A stretch of DNA of 43,571 nucleotides from JAJNBA01 sp035512775 (GTDB lineage: Bacteria; Actinomycetota; UBA4738; HRBIN12), in NCBI GenBank assembly GCA_035512775.1, contig DATKDI010000073.1:1-43571 (forward strand), in the 5' to 3' direction. Position numbers and translations under genes: made by a program. Position 1 is the first letter of the stretch, and the number at the start of each line of letters is the position of its first letter. The notes below the pieces were generated by a model, which worked only from the letters and a program-made list of their open reading frames with translations, had not been told where the DNA came from and did not search any database. Shown here piece after piece: positions 16,197 through 24,382 of the stretch.

Positions 16197-18563
16197 ATGT
16201 CCTATCGAACGATCGTCGTCGGGACCGACGGCTCACCGACCGCGTCGGTCGCCGTCGAGGTCGCCCAGAAGCTCGCGAAACGCCTCAAGGGCAAGCTCGT
16301 GCTGGTCGGCGCGCTCGACGCCTACGGCGTGTCCCGGCAGCCGCTGCAGACAGCCCTCTACGAAGCCGCGGAAGCGGCGCGCGCCAAGAAGGTCGATGCG
16401 ACCGCCGAGCTGATCGAGGGGACGCCGGGCGAAGCGATCCTCGCGGCCGCGATCAAGCACGACGCGGATCTGATCGTCGTGGGCAACCGAGGCATGGGGC
16501 AAGCCACTCGGTTCCGCCTGGGGAGCGTGCCCGACTGGATCGCGCACGATGCGCCGTGCGACCTGTTGATCGTGGACACCACGGGCCGGGCCGGCCCACG
16601 GGAACCCGCTCCGCCCTACACGCGGATCCTGGCGGGGACCGACGGCTCGGGAACGGCGACGGAGGCCGTCCGCAAGGCCTACACGCTCGCGTCGATGTAT
16701 GCCGGCACCGTGACCCTCGTGCACGTCGGCGACCCACTCGTCGGCGCGATCAAGCTCGAGGAGGTCGCGTCGACGAGGCCCGATGACGTGGAGGTCCAGA
16801 AGCGAACCGTGGAAGGGGATCCCGCGCAGCGGATCTGCGAGCTCGCGGAGGCGGAGGGCGTGCAGTTGGTCGTGGTCGGCAACAAAGGGATGTCGGGTGT
16901 GCGGCGGTTCCTCGGCTCCGTGCCGAACAAGGTGGCGCACGAGGTGCCCTCGGACGTCTTGATCGTGAAGACCGTGGATCGATCGGTCGAGGACCTCGTC
17001 GCCGGACACGGCGGGTTGGTGAACGTCGATGGACGGCAGCTGGCGGTCTATCGCGACGAGGGCGGGCAGACGTACGAGCTCTCCCCCCGCTGCACCCACA
17101 TGGGCTGCACGGTCGATTGGAACGACACGGCGAAGACCTGGGACTGCCCCTGCCACGGGTCGAGGTTCGCGTTCGACGGATCGGTGGTGCGGGGTCCCGC
17201 AGCCGATCCACTCGAACGCGTGGGAGGAACGGCCGCCGCCCACGGAACAGCCGCGCAAGGATCGGAGGCGGTCGCCGAGGGGGCACCTTCGCTCTCAGCG
17301 GCAGCGTCCTCGGGCCGCGAGGTCGGTCCCGCCGCGAAGAAGCGTGCGAAGAAGGAGCGGTACGCGATCGTCGGCGCGAGCCTTGCCGGAGCCACCGCCG
17401 CCGTGACCCTGCGAGAGGAAGGCTTCGACGGGGAGGTGATCCTGATCGGCGCCGAGCCCGCGTTCCCCTACGAGCGCCCACCGCTCTCCAAGTCGTTCCT
17501 CCGAGGAGAGTCGACGATGCAAGAGGCGATGGTCCGGCCCCAGGCGTTCTATGCCGACAACGGGATCGAGACCCGGCTCGGGACGACGGTGGTCGGCGTG
17601 GATCCGGCCGGCAGGACGCTCACCGTCGCCGGCGGCGAGCCGGTGTCCTTCGACAGGCTCCTGATCGCCACGGGCGCGCGCAACCGTCGCTTCCCGATCC
17701 CGGGCATCGATCTCGAGGGCGTCCTGGATCTCCGGACGCTCGGCGACGCGGCCGGGATCCGCGCGGAGATGCTCCCGGGGCGCAAGGTCGTGATGGCGGG
17801 GATGGGGTTCATCGGCTCCGAGGTGGCGGCGTCCCTCCGGCAACGAGGCCTCGAGGTGCACGTCGTCGCAGGTGGCAAGGCGCCGCTCGACCGCGTCCTC
17901 GGCGAGGACGTGGGTCGCGTCATCGAAGGCATCCATCGCGATCACGGCGTCGAGATGACGTTCGACGATCAGGTGGCGGGCTTCGAAGGGAACGGCCGTG
18001 TCCGAGGCGTCAAGACCGCCAGCGGTCTCAGCCTGTCGTGCGACTTCGTGGTGCTCGGCCTCGGTGTGGAGCCGGTCGCGGGCTTCCTCGAGGGGTCGGG
18101 GATCGACGTCGACGACGGGGTCGTCGTCGACGAGCACTGCCGGGCGAGTGTCGCCGGCGTCTTCGCCGCCGGCGACGTCGCCAACCACTACCACCCGATC
18201 TTCGAGCGCCGGATCCGGATCGAGCACTGGAACAACGCGCGGGCGCAGGGTCGTGTCGCGGGCCTCAACATGTTGGGCCGCGACACCCCCTATGAGGAGA
18301 TCCACTGGTTCTGGTCGGACCAGTACGAGCACACGATCCAGTACGCCGGGTACCACCGGGAGTGGGACGACCTGGTGATCCGGGGGAACCTCGAGTCGCG
18401 GACCTTCGCGGCGTTCTACATGCTCGGAGGCAAGGTGCAGGCCGTCGTCTCCGTGGATCGTCCCGCCGATGTCCAGGATGCGATGGGCGTCATCCGAGCC
18501 GGCGGCCTGGCCGACCCCGCGAAACTCCGCGACGAGACCGTCCCGCTGGCTTCACTAGGATGA
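16197..18563 (+). CDS. UspA-UspA-Rieske-FAD/NAD(P)H reductase fusion
   Basis: Four domains are joined in 788 residues. Residues 1-140 and 142-262 are two UspA domains, each with the ATP pattern intact (GNRG...GSVP and GNKG...GSVP). Residues 268-345 are a Rieske 2Fe-2S domain. Its ligands are Cys299/His301 and Cys317/His320, and the extra pair Cys304/Cys319 (CTHMGC, CPCHGS) is the disulfide typical of high-potential Rieske proteins. After a low-complexity Ala/Gly linker, residues 383-788 are a flavoprotein like the ferredoxin reductases of oxygenase systems: FAD motif IVGASLAG, NAD motif GMGFIGSE, ATGAR and VFAAGDVA. No signal peptide is seen, so it is cytoplasmic. It probably moves electrons from NAD(P)H to its own Rieske centre under nucleotide control; the final acceptor is unknown. 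Confidence 0.9.
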   Translation: MSYRTIVVGTDGSPTASVAVEVAQKLAKRLKGKLVLVGALDAYGVSRQPLQTALYEAAEAARAKKVDATAELIEGTPGEAILAAAIKHDADLIVVGNRGMGQATRFRLGSVPDWIAHDAPCDLLIVDTTGRAGPREPAPPYTRILAGTDGSGTATEAVRKAYTLASMYAGTVTLVHVGDPLVGAIKLEEVASTRPDDVEVQKRTVEGDPAQRICELAEAEGVQLVVVGNKGMSGVRRFLGSVPNKVAHEVPSDVLIVKTVDRSVEDLVAGHGGLVNVDGRQLAVYRDEGGQTYELSPRCTHMGCTVDWNDTAKTWDCPCHGSRFAFDGSVVRGPAADPLERVGGTAAAHGTAAQGSEAVAEGAPSLSAAASSGREVGPAAKKRAKKERYAIVGASLAGATAAVTLREEGFDGEVILIGAEPAFPYERPPLSKSFLRGESTMQEAMVRPQAFYADNGIETRLGTTVVGVDPAGRTLTVAGGEPVSFDRLLIATGARNRRFPIPGIDLEGVLDLRTLGDAAGIRAEMLPGRKVVMAGMGFIGSEVAASLRQRGLEVHVVAGGKAPLDRVLGEDVGRVIEGIHRDHGVEMTFDDQVAGFEGNGRVRGVKTASGLSLSCDFVVLGLGVEPVAGFLEGSGIDVDDGVVVDEHCRASVAGVFAAGDVANHYHPIFERRIRIEHWNNARAQGRVAGLNMLGRDTPYEEIHWFWSDQYEHTIQYAGYHREWDDLVIRGNLESRTFAAFYMLGGKVQAVVSVDRPADVQDAMGVIRAGGLADPAKLRDETVPLASLG

Positions 18564-18579
18564 CCCGACGGGAGATGAG

Positions 18580-19008
18580 ATGACGACGAGCGATGTCGAG
18601 GCCCTCCGCAAGGTCCGCTTCTTCGAGGAGCTGACCGACGACGATCTGTCTCGAGTCGCGAAGGTCGGCCAGCGACGGAGCTTCGCGACCGGCGACGCGC
18701 TCGTCGAGCGCGACTCCGACCGCGGCGGACTCTTCGTGGTCCTCTCGGGGACAGCGGTGGTCGAGGTCGGCGGCGCCGTCCACGACCTCGGACCCGGCGA
18801 CTTCTTCGGCGAGATGGCGCTGCTCGGACACACGCGTCGGTCCGCGAGCGTCACGGCGAAGGAGCCGGTGGAGGCGCTGGTGATCGAGACGATCTACTTC
18901 GACCCGTTCCTGATCCAGAACCCGAGCGTCGCGGTCGCGATCCTCCACGGCGTCGTCGAGCGTCTCCGCGAAGTCCAGGAGCGGGTCGACAGCGCCGGGT
19001 CCTCCTAG
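18580..19008 (+). CDS. Stand-alone cyclic-nucleotide-binding domain protein
   Basis: The whole 142-residue protein is a Crp-type cNMP-binding domain: a short helical start (LRKVRFFEELTDDDL), a beta roll, the phosphate-binding cassette with Glu78 and Arg87 (FGEMALLGHTRRSASV), and a C-terminal helix. There is no helix-turn-helix, so it is not a DNA-binding Crp; it must act on a partner protein. It closes the operon that opens with the adenylate cyclase, 16 bases after the Rieske-reductase gene, so it is the obvious reader of that cAMP. ATG 18580 has GGGAG five bases upstream. Its stop shares the palindrome CTAG with the stop of the convergent gene. Confidence 0.88.
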   Translation: MTTSDVEALRKVRFFEELTDDDLSRVAKVGQRRSFATGDALVERDSDRGGLFVVLSGTAVVEVGGAVHDLGPGDFFGEMALLGHTRRSASVTAKEPVEALVIETIYFDPFLIQNPSVAVAILHGVVERLREVQERVDSAGSS

Positions 19009-21113
19009 CGACCGCGTTCTCGGAACAGGTCCAGCAGCAAGCCCATCGTCAGCAGACCGGCGGCGATGCCGAACGTGATGGGCACCCAGCCGGGCACGCG
19101 CGCGGACATCGCCGTCAGGCCGCTCGCGAGGATCGCGGCACCCGCGGTGAGGCCCAGGGCGAGCTGGCGCCCGGCCCGGCGCACGGTGGCCTCGAGTGGC
19201 GCCGCCCTGAAGTTGATCTCCATCTTCTGGCCGGGCCGAGCGCCGATCATGCGCTCGACGGCTTCGATCACGCGCATCGCTCGCACCTTGAACTTCTGCG
19301 ACTGATAGAAGACGGCCTTCGGGTCGATCCTCGTCCCCATCCCGCGCAGCAGACTCCGCATCAGGAACTTCCCCGCCACCTCGAACGGATCGAGGTCGGG
19401 GTCAAGCTGTGCCGTCGCGAGCTGCATCTGCGCGAGCGCCTTGCCGGTGAGCGCCAACGACGCTGGCAGCGGGACGCCGAAGCGGAGCGAGATCTCCGTC
19501 ATCTCCTGGAGGATCGGGCCGAGCTGGATGTCCTTCAGGGACGAGGTCCGGTATCGAGCCATCAGCGCCCCGATCTCGGACTGGAACCTCTCCAGGTCGA
19601 GGTCGCTCCGTTCGATCGCGTTCGCCAGCATCAGCGTGGTGTCGGTGAGGAACCCGACGTCTTCCTGGGAGAACGCCATCAGCAGGAGCATCAGGTGCTC
19701 GCGCATCTCGGCGCCGACCTCCCCGATCATCCCGAGGTCGAGGAAGTAGAGGCGTTCCTCCTCCGGCTGCCACATCAGGTTCCCGGGATGCGGATCGGCA
19801 TGGAAGAAGCCGTCGACCATGATCTGCTTGTAGAAGGACTCGAGCAGCTGGCGGGCCGCCTCGTGTCGTGGCTCGCCCTCGGGAGCCGAATCGAGAGGAC
19901 CTCCACCCACGTCGTGCATCACCAGCAACCGCGACGTGGACAGACCCCGATGCATCGCGGGAACGGCCAATCTCGGGAAGGGTTCGAGCACTTCGCCGAT
20001 CCGCTGCATGTTGTTGGCTTCCTGTCGGAAGTCGAGCTCGCGTTGGAGGGAGTCCGACAGGTGCTGGAAGACCGCCTCCATGTCGATGACCAGCTTCAGG
20101 CTCGGGCGCTTGGACGCCTTCTCCGCGAACACTTCCAACAGCGCGAGATCCTGTTCGATCAGCTCGCGCGCATCCGGTCGTTGGATCTTGATGACCACCT
20201 TCTCGCCCGTCGCGAGCGAAGCTCGATGCACCTGCGCGATCGTGCCGGCGGCGAGCGGCTGCGGTTCCACCGTTTCGAACACGTCCTCCCACGGCACGCC
20301 GAGCTCCTGTTCCATCACCGACACCACCTGCGCCTCGGTGAGCGGTGGCACGTTGTCCTGGAGGGTCGCGAGCTCTTCGATGAACTCGGGCGGAAGGAGG
20401 TCCGGTCGCGTCGAGAGGATCTGCCCGAGCTTGCAGAACGTCGGGCCGAGCTCCTCGAGCGCGGTACGCAGCCGCTTGGCCTGGCGTCGCCGGCCCACGA
20501 CCCCTTCCTCGTCGGGTCGCCCGAAGAGCTCCCGCAGGCCGTGCTTGGCGAAGACCACGCCGATCTTCGTGCCGCGAGCCACCAGATGCGGCCGGGTCAC
20601 GGGTTCTGCGACCGACGAGCGGATCGCGGTCGAGGACGTCGGGCTCCGGACGGCGGTCGTCTGGCCGTTCGTGGTGTTCACGATGATCACCGTGCAGCGA
20701 GCGTTGTGGCTGATCCGGTTCGGCACGTTGCCGAGGAGGAACTCCTTGCGGCCCGCCATCCCGGCGTTCCCGACGACCAGCACGTCGACCGCTTGATCCT
20801 CGGACGAACGCACGATCGCCATCGCCGGGTCGTCGTCGATCACGACGTGGGCATGCCCGCGCGCTCCCGCGAGCTGCGTCGTGTACACCTGCAGCTCGTC
20901 GGCGGCGCTGTGTGCCCGGGTCGCTTCGGCGGCCCCGTACTCGGTGTCGGCGGCGTGCTGCGGGACGATCACCTGCACGACGTGAAGCTCCGCACCGAAC
21001 CGCTCGGCGAACGAGGCCGCCCATTCCACCGCTCTCGCAGCGGTCTCGGAGCGATCGGTGCCCACCATCACCCGGCGGACGGGGCCCACGGCGTCGGTCT
21101 GGGCGGAAGCCAT
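19005..21113 (-). CDS. UspA-UbiB (ABC1/ADCK) kinase-like fusion
   Basis: From ATG 21113 the protein has 702 residues. About 10-150 form a UspA domain (VMVGTDRSE, VVGNAGMAGRKEFLLGNVPN, with Gly-Asn instead of Gly-Ser at the last position). About 190-620 form a UbiB/ADCK atypical kinase: KLGQILSTRPDLLP, the Ala-rich loop AAGTIAQVHRA, VVIKIQRP, catalytic loop HADPHPGN (438-445) and metal loop FLDLGMIGE. Two hydrophobic helices at the C-terminus anchor it in the membrane. UbiB proteins support quinone biosynthesis and lipid handling through ATPase activity. The fusion to UspA is unusual to me. A longer frame to 21185 was not used; CATGAT six bases before the ATG could be a leaderless -10 box with one mismatch. 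Confidence 0.87.
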   Translation of the reverse strand: MASAQTDAVGPVRRVMVGTDRSETAARAVEWAASFAERFGAELHVVQVIVPQHAADTEYGAAEATRAHSAADELQVYTTQLAGARGHAHVVIDDDPAMAIVRSSEDQAVDVLVVGNAGMAGRKEFLLGNVPNRISHNARCTVIIVNTTNGQTTAVRSPTSSTAIRSSVAEPVTRPHLVARGTKIGVVFAKHGLRELFGRPDEEGVVGRRRQAKRLRTALEELGPTFCKLGQILSTRPDLLPPEFIEELATLQDNVPPLTEAQVVSVMEQELGVPWEDVFETVEPQPLAAGTIAQVHRASLATGEKVVIKIQRPDARELIEQDLALLEVFAEKASKRPSLKLVIDMEAVFQHLSDSLQRELDFRQEANNMQRIGEVLEPFPRLAVPAMHRGLSTSRLLVMHDVGGGPLDSAPEGEPRHEAARQLLESFYKQIMVDGFFHADPHPGNLMWQPEEERLYFLDLGMIGEVGAEMREHLMLLLMAFSQEDVGFLTDTTLMLANAIERSDLDLERFQSEIGALMARYRTSSLKDIQLGPILQEMTEISLRFGVPLPASLALTGKALAQMQLATAQLDPDLDPFEVAGKFLMRSLLRGMGTRIDPKAVFYQSQKFKVRAMRVIEAVERMIGARPGQKMEINFRAAPLEATVRRAGRQLALGLTAGAAILASGLTAMSARVPGWVPITFGIAAGLLTMGLLLDLFRERGR

Positions 21114-21213
21114 GCGCGCATCATGGCGCCTCGGGTCCTCCGCAGCCAATGGTGAGAACCCGAGGACCGAGGGTGATGCCACCACGCATACCGGCCGCGA
21201 CCAGGGCCGTTGG

Positions 21214-21219
21214 TATCCT
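21214..21219 (+). promoter_or_regulatory. -10 box of tRNA-Thr
   Basis: TATCCT ends ten bases before the first base of the tRNA, a normal promoter distance. No convincing -35 box is seen. Confidence 0.5.
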
Positions 21220-21228
21220 GCCTCGTCC

Positions 21229-21300
21229 GCCGGAGTAGCTCAGTGGCAGAGCAACCGCCTCGTAAGTGGTAGGTCATGGGTTCGAATCCCATCTCCGGCT
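21229..21300 (+). tRNA. tRNA-Thr (anticodon CGT)
   Basis: A full cloverleaf can be folded by eye. The acceptor stem GCCGGAG pairs with CTCCGGC, the D stem GCTC with GAGC, the anticodon stem ACCGC with GTGGT (one G-T pair), and the T stem ATGGG with CCCAT around TTCGAAT. The anticodon loop is CTCGTAA, giving anticodon CGT, which reads the Thr codon ACG. The 3' CCA is not encoded. The discriminator base is T. Confidence 0.93.
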
Positions 21301-21314
21301 CACGGCTCCAGCTG

Positions 21315-21353
21315 CGGACGAGGAAGTTGCCGACCGGACGAGGAAGTTGCCGA
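21315..21353. repeat. Two-copy 20-base tandem repeat after the tRNA
   Basis: CGGACGAGGAAGTTGCCGA occurs at 21315-21333 and again at 21335-21353 with one base between. It fills the space between the tRNA end and the next gene; the second copy runs into that gene's ribosome binding site (AAGGAG). Confidence 0.8.
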
Positions 21354-21366
21354 AGGAGTGAGCGGG

Positions 21367-22221
21367 TTGCGAGAATCGCGGCGGATGAGGGCCCTTCGCG
21401 CGATCCTGGTTGCTGCCGCCCTCGTGATGGTGCTCCCGGCGAGCGCCGCCATCGCCCAGGTCTCGGTCGACCCCTCGGTCACCCCCGAGCTGAACACGGG
21501 CGGCTGGATCCACGGGATGGCGATCCTGTTCGGCGCGATCGGTCTCCTCGTCATCCTGTTGCTGGTGGCGGGCTATGTGCGGTTCGCTCCGCGCTTCTCC
21601 ACGGACGAGTCGACGTTGCGTGTGGTTCGCGCCGATCGGGTGCGGCCCGGCGAGGAACTCCCGCGGCGGACCGTGGACATCAAGGCTGCCGCCCCCATGG
21701 TGGTGGCGCCCCCGCCGCTCCCGCAACCCGCCGGTGTCGCGGCCGCCCCCGCGGCGACGACGGCTGCCGCCCCCGCGACTGCCCCCTCTCCTGCGCCCGC
21801 GCAGGCGGGACCTGGCGCGGCAGCCCCCTCGACCGAGGCGCCACAGGCGGCGCCGGCGAGCGAGGGAGCGCCGGCCGAAGCCGACGCCGCGCCCGAAGCG
21901 CCGGCCGAAGCCGACGCCGCGACCGAAGCGCCGGCCGAAGCCGACGCCGCGACCGAAGCGCCGGCCGAAGCCGACGCCGCGACCGAAGCCCCGGCCGAAG
22001 CCGACGCCGCGACCGAAGCCCCGGCCGCCGAGACCTCGGCGACGGCTGCGGCTCCCGCCGCCGCCCCCGCCGAGCGGCCGGAGGTCTCGCTCGACCAGGA
22101 GGTCTTCGATCAGACGTTGAAGGAGCTCCTCGACAAGGGGACCGACAAGCGTGTCGCCGAGGGGCAGGCTCGACGTGCGGCGATGATCGCCGCTCGGAAG
22201 AAGGCTGCGGGCGAGGCCTAG
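21367..22221 (+). CDS. Membrane-anchored repeat protein of unknown function
   Basis: From TTG 21367 this is a 284-residue protein. TTG is preferred because AAGGAG (21353-21358) lies eight bases upstream; ATG 21385 is the alternative. It starts with a signal peptide (MRALRAILVAAALVMVLPASAAIA) and has one membrane helix (about HGMAILFGAIGLLVILLLVAG). A Pro/Ala-rich tail follows that contains five copies of a ten-residue unit, PAEADAATEA. The C-terminus is helical and charged (RPEVSLDQEVFDQTLKELLDKG, then a Lys/Arg end). The family is not recognised. The layout suggests a small membrane protein with a flexible cytoplasmic tail and a C-terminal binding helix. Confidence 0.65.
   Translation: MRESRRMRALRAILVAAALVMVLPASAAIAQVSVDPSVTPELNTGGWIHGMAILFGAIGLLVILLLVAGYVRFAPRFSTDESTLRVVRADRVRPGEELPRRTVDIKAAAPMVVAPPPLPQPAGVAAAPAATTAAAPATAPSPAPAQAGPGAAAPSTEAPQAAPASEGAPAEADAAPEAPAEADAATEAPAEADAATEAPAEADAATEAPAEADAATEAPAAETSATAAAPAAAPAERPEVSLDQEVFDQTLKELLDKGTDKRVAEGQARRAAMIAARKKAAGEA
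21871..22020 (+). repeat. Five 30-base in-frame tandem repeats
   Basis: Units begin at 21871, 21901, 21931, 21961 and 21991, nearly identical at the base level (one variant base in the first unit, one at the end of the last two). Each codes for PAEADAA(T/P)EA. Near identity points to recent expansion by slippage or unequal exchange. Confidence 0.9.
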
Positions 22222-22235
22222 CCTCGAGAAGCGCG

Positions 22236-22241
22236 TAGCCT
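22236..22241 (+). promoter_or_regulatory. -10 box, apparently leaderless
   Basis: TAGCCT is followed by six bases and ATG 22248, so the transcript probably begins at the start codon. No ribosome binding site is present upstream. Confidence 0.5.
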
Positions 22242-22247
22242 GTCGGG

Positions 22248-23324
22248 ATGGACGCCACCCGTGTCGACTGGTCCATGGGCTCTCAAGCCGCTCGTCTCGC
22301 CGACTGGGACGCTGCGCTCGCCATCGGTCGCCGGGTCGCGGGTCCCGGCGTCCGTGTTCCGCCCGCGCATCGCGCGCGCATGCGCGAGGACTTCGCGGAA
22401 TCCGTCTCGTTGGCGGAGACGCAGATCTCGGAGTTCACCTCGTTGGATCCGGGCGGCTTCCGGTCGCGTGCATGGGTGATGGGCAGGGGTGATTGGATCC
22501 GCGCCAACCTGAGCGGGCTCCAGCGCATGCTAGAGCCGCTGGCCGGCCGGATCCTCGCCAAGCAGTCGGGCAACGGCGCGTTCCGACGGAAGGCGCTAGG
22601 CGCCCAAGCCGGCGGGCTCCTGGGCTACGTCTCGAGAAGGGTGCTGGGTCAGTACGACGCCTTCCTCCCACCGGACGACGAGGGGTTGCTCTACTTCGTC
22701 GGTCCGAACGTGGCGGAGGTGGAGCAGCGGTTCTCGCTCGCTCCCCGTGACTTCCGGCTGTGGATCGCGATCCACGAAGTGACGCACCGTGTGCAGTTCG
22801 CGGCCGCACCGTGGCTGCGGAGTCACATCCGCGGGCAGGTGGATCGCTATCTCGGAACGATCTCCCTCGAGTCGACGGACCTGGCGAGCCAGCTCCGGCG
22901 GGCCATCGACGAAGCGCGCGCCGGCGCCGACATCCGGGGGATGGGTGGGATCTTCCTCCTGCTGAACGAGGAGCAGCGCGAGATCGTTCGCCACGTCCAG
23001 GGGGTGATGTCCCTCCTCGAAGGACATGCGTCGTTCGTCATGAACGAGGTCGCGAAGGATCACGTGAGTGACCTGGCAGGGATGCGGAAGGCGCTGGCGG
23101 AACGGCGGCGTCGAGCCGGAGGTATGGAGCGGACCTTCCAACGCGCGATCGGCTTCGACAAGAAGATCGAGCAATACGACGCCGGGGAGCGATTCGTCCG
23201 AGAGGTGGTGTCGAACTCGGGCATGGCCGGGTTCAACCGTGTGTGGCTCGCGCCCGAGGGCCTCCCGAGCGTCGAGGAGATCGCCGAGCCCTCCCGCTGG
23301 ATCGCCCGCGTCGCCGGGAGCTGA
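22248..23324 (+). CDS. DUF2342-type zincin-like protein (F420-associated family)
   Basis: This 358-residue protein matches the actinobacterial family annotated as zinc-dependent metalloprotease-like or 'coenzyme F420 biosynthesis associated'. Family marks are the start VDWSMGSQAARLADWD, ISEFTSLDP, PNVAEVEQRF, the metal-binding HEVTH (within IAIHEVTHRVQF), GVMSLLEGHASFVMN and the Trp-rich end GFNRVWLAPEGLPS. HExxH together with the distal EGH glutamate suggests a metallopeptidase-like site; a proven substrate is not known to me. It lies two bases before tilS, the usual actinobacterial neighbour. The start seems leaderless. Confidence 0.85.
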   Translation: MDATRVDWSMGSQAARLADWDAALAIGRRVAGPGVRVPPAHRARMREDFAESVSLAETQISEFTSLDPGGFRSRAWVMGRGDWIRANLSGLQRMLEPLAGRILAKQSGNGAFRRKALGAQAGGLLGYVSRRVLGQYDAFLPPDDEGLLYFVGPNVAEVEQRFSLAPRDFRLWIAIHEVTHRVQFAAAPWLRSHIRGQVDRYLGTISLESTDLASQLRRAIDEARAGADIRGMGGIFLLLNEEQREIVRHVQGVMSLLEGHASFVMNEVAKDHVSDLAGMRKALAERRRRAGGMERTFQRAIGFDKKIEQYDAGERFVREVVSNSGMAGFNRVWLAPEGLPSVEEIAEPSRWIARVAGS

Positions 23325-23325
23325 G

Positions 23326-24354
23326 ATGCCTCGCCGGCCTCCGGCGGTCGCCCGGGTGCTGGAGCGGGTCACCAAGACGGCACGCGAACACGAGATGTTC
23401 GCTCCCGGCGACCTGGTCCTCGTGTCGTGCAGCGGCGGCCCGGACTCGGTCTGCCTGCTCTATTCCTTGTGGCACCTCCGACGGCTGTTCAAGATCCGTC
23501 TCGCCGTCTTCCACTTCGACCACAAGCTCCGGCCCGATGCCGCGAAGGACGCCTTGTACGTCCGGCGCCTGGCGGAGCGGCTGAAGCTCCCGTTCCACCT
23601 CCGTGAAGCCGATGACGCGCCGCTCAAAGGGGAGTCCGTCGAGGCATGGGCTCGCGAGGCTCGACAGGCCGCCGCCCGGGATGTGGCGGAGGATGTCGGG
23701 GCAGTGGCGATGGCCGAGGGTCACACGCTGGACGACCAAGCAGAGACGGTGCTGATGGCCGCGATCAAGGGGAGCGGCATCCACGGCCTTGTGGGCATCT
23801 GGCCGACGCAGGGTCCAGATCTTGCTCGGAGGGTCCAGCCTCTCATCGACGTAACCCGTGAAGATGTCGAGGCCTTCTGCAGGGCCCTTGGACTTCGGCC
23901 GCGCACGGATCCGACGAACGCCGACACGAACTTCCTACGCAACGCCATCCGAGCAACGGCTATACCTGCGATCGAACGCGCTACTCGCCGGGAGATCCGT
24001 CGTCCCCTCGCGAGGCTCGCTGATGAGATCCGCCCGATCGCGCTGGAGCAGCTCACGAAGCCGAGATCCTTGTCAGGTAAGGCGCCGGGAGAGCGGCTTG
24101 AAGCCCGAGGGCGACGCGGCGATTGGTTCTCCATCTCGATCGGGATCTTCGAGCACCGCTCCCCTTTGGAGTCGAAGGTCGTCATCCGAGGTTGGCTGAA
24201 GCAGATGCGTCTTCCCGTATCCAAAGAAGCGATCGACGCGATCCTCGATCTCGCACAGGGCCACCCGGGTCGACGGCGCGATCTCCCAGGGGGCTTGAAG
24301 GCGGTCCGCGAGAAGGAGTACGTTCGCGTTTCTCGTTCTTCCCCCGAGAGCTGA
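23326..24354 (+). CDS. tilS: tRNA(Ile)-lysidine synthase
   Basis: This enzyme uses ATP to attach lysine to C34 of the tRNA-Ile that reads AUA. The PP-loop SGGPDS (36-41) binds ATP. FHFDHKLRPDA, HTLDDQAETVLM and PTNADTNFLRN are TilS landmarks. At 342 residues it is close to the shorter actinobacterial forms. ATG 23326 begins one base after the stop of the previous gene. It is followed by hpt, the normal order in this phylum. Confidence 0.92.
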   Translation: MPRRPPAVARVLERVTKTAREHEMFAPGDLVLVSCSGGPDSVCLLYSLWHLRRLFKIRLAVFHFDHKLRPDAAKDALYVRRLAERLKLPFHLREADDAPLKGESVEAWAREARQAAARDVAEDVGAVAMAEGHTLDDQAETVLMAAIKGSGIHGLVGIWPTQGPDLARRVQPLIDVTREDVEAFCRALGLRPRTDPTNADTNFLRNAIRATAIPAIERATRREIRRPLARLADEIRPIALEQLTKPRSLSGKAPGERLEARGRRGDWFSISIGIFEHRSPLESKVVIRGWLKQMRLPVSKEAIDAILDLAQGHPGRRRDLPGGLKAVREKEYVRVSRSSPES

Positions 24355-24382
24355 TGGGTTTCTCGACGCCGAAGGGGGAGCG

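Noticed and set aside
21058..22221. A 387-codon plus-strand frame that runs through the tRNA-Thr gene into the repeat protein
   Set aside because: The part read from the tRNA (AQWQSNRLVSGRSW and so on) is the well-known artefact of translating tRNA genes. The real gene begins at 21367 or 21385.
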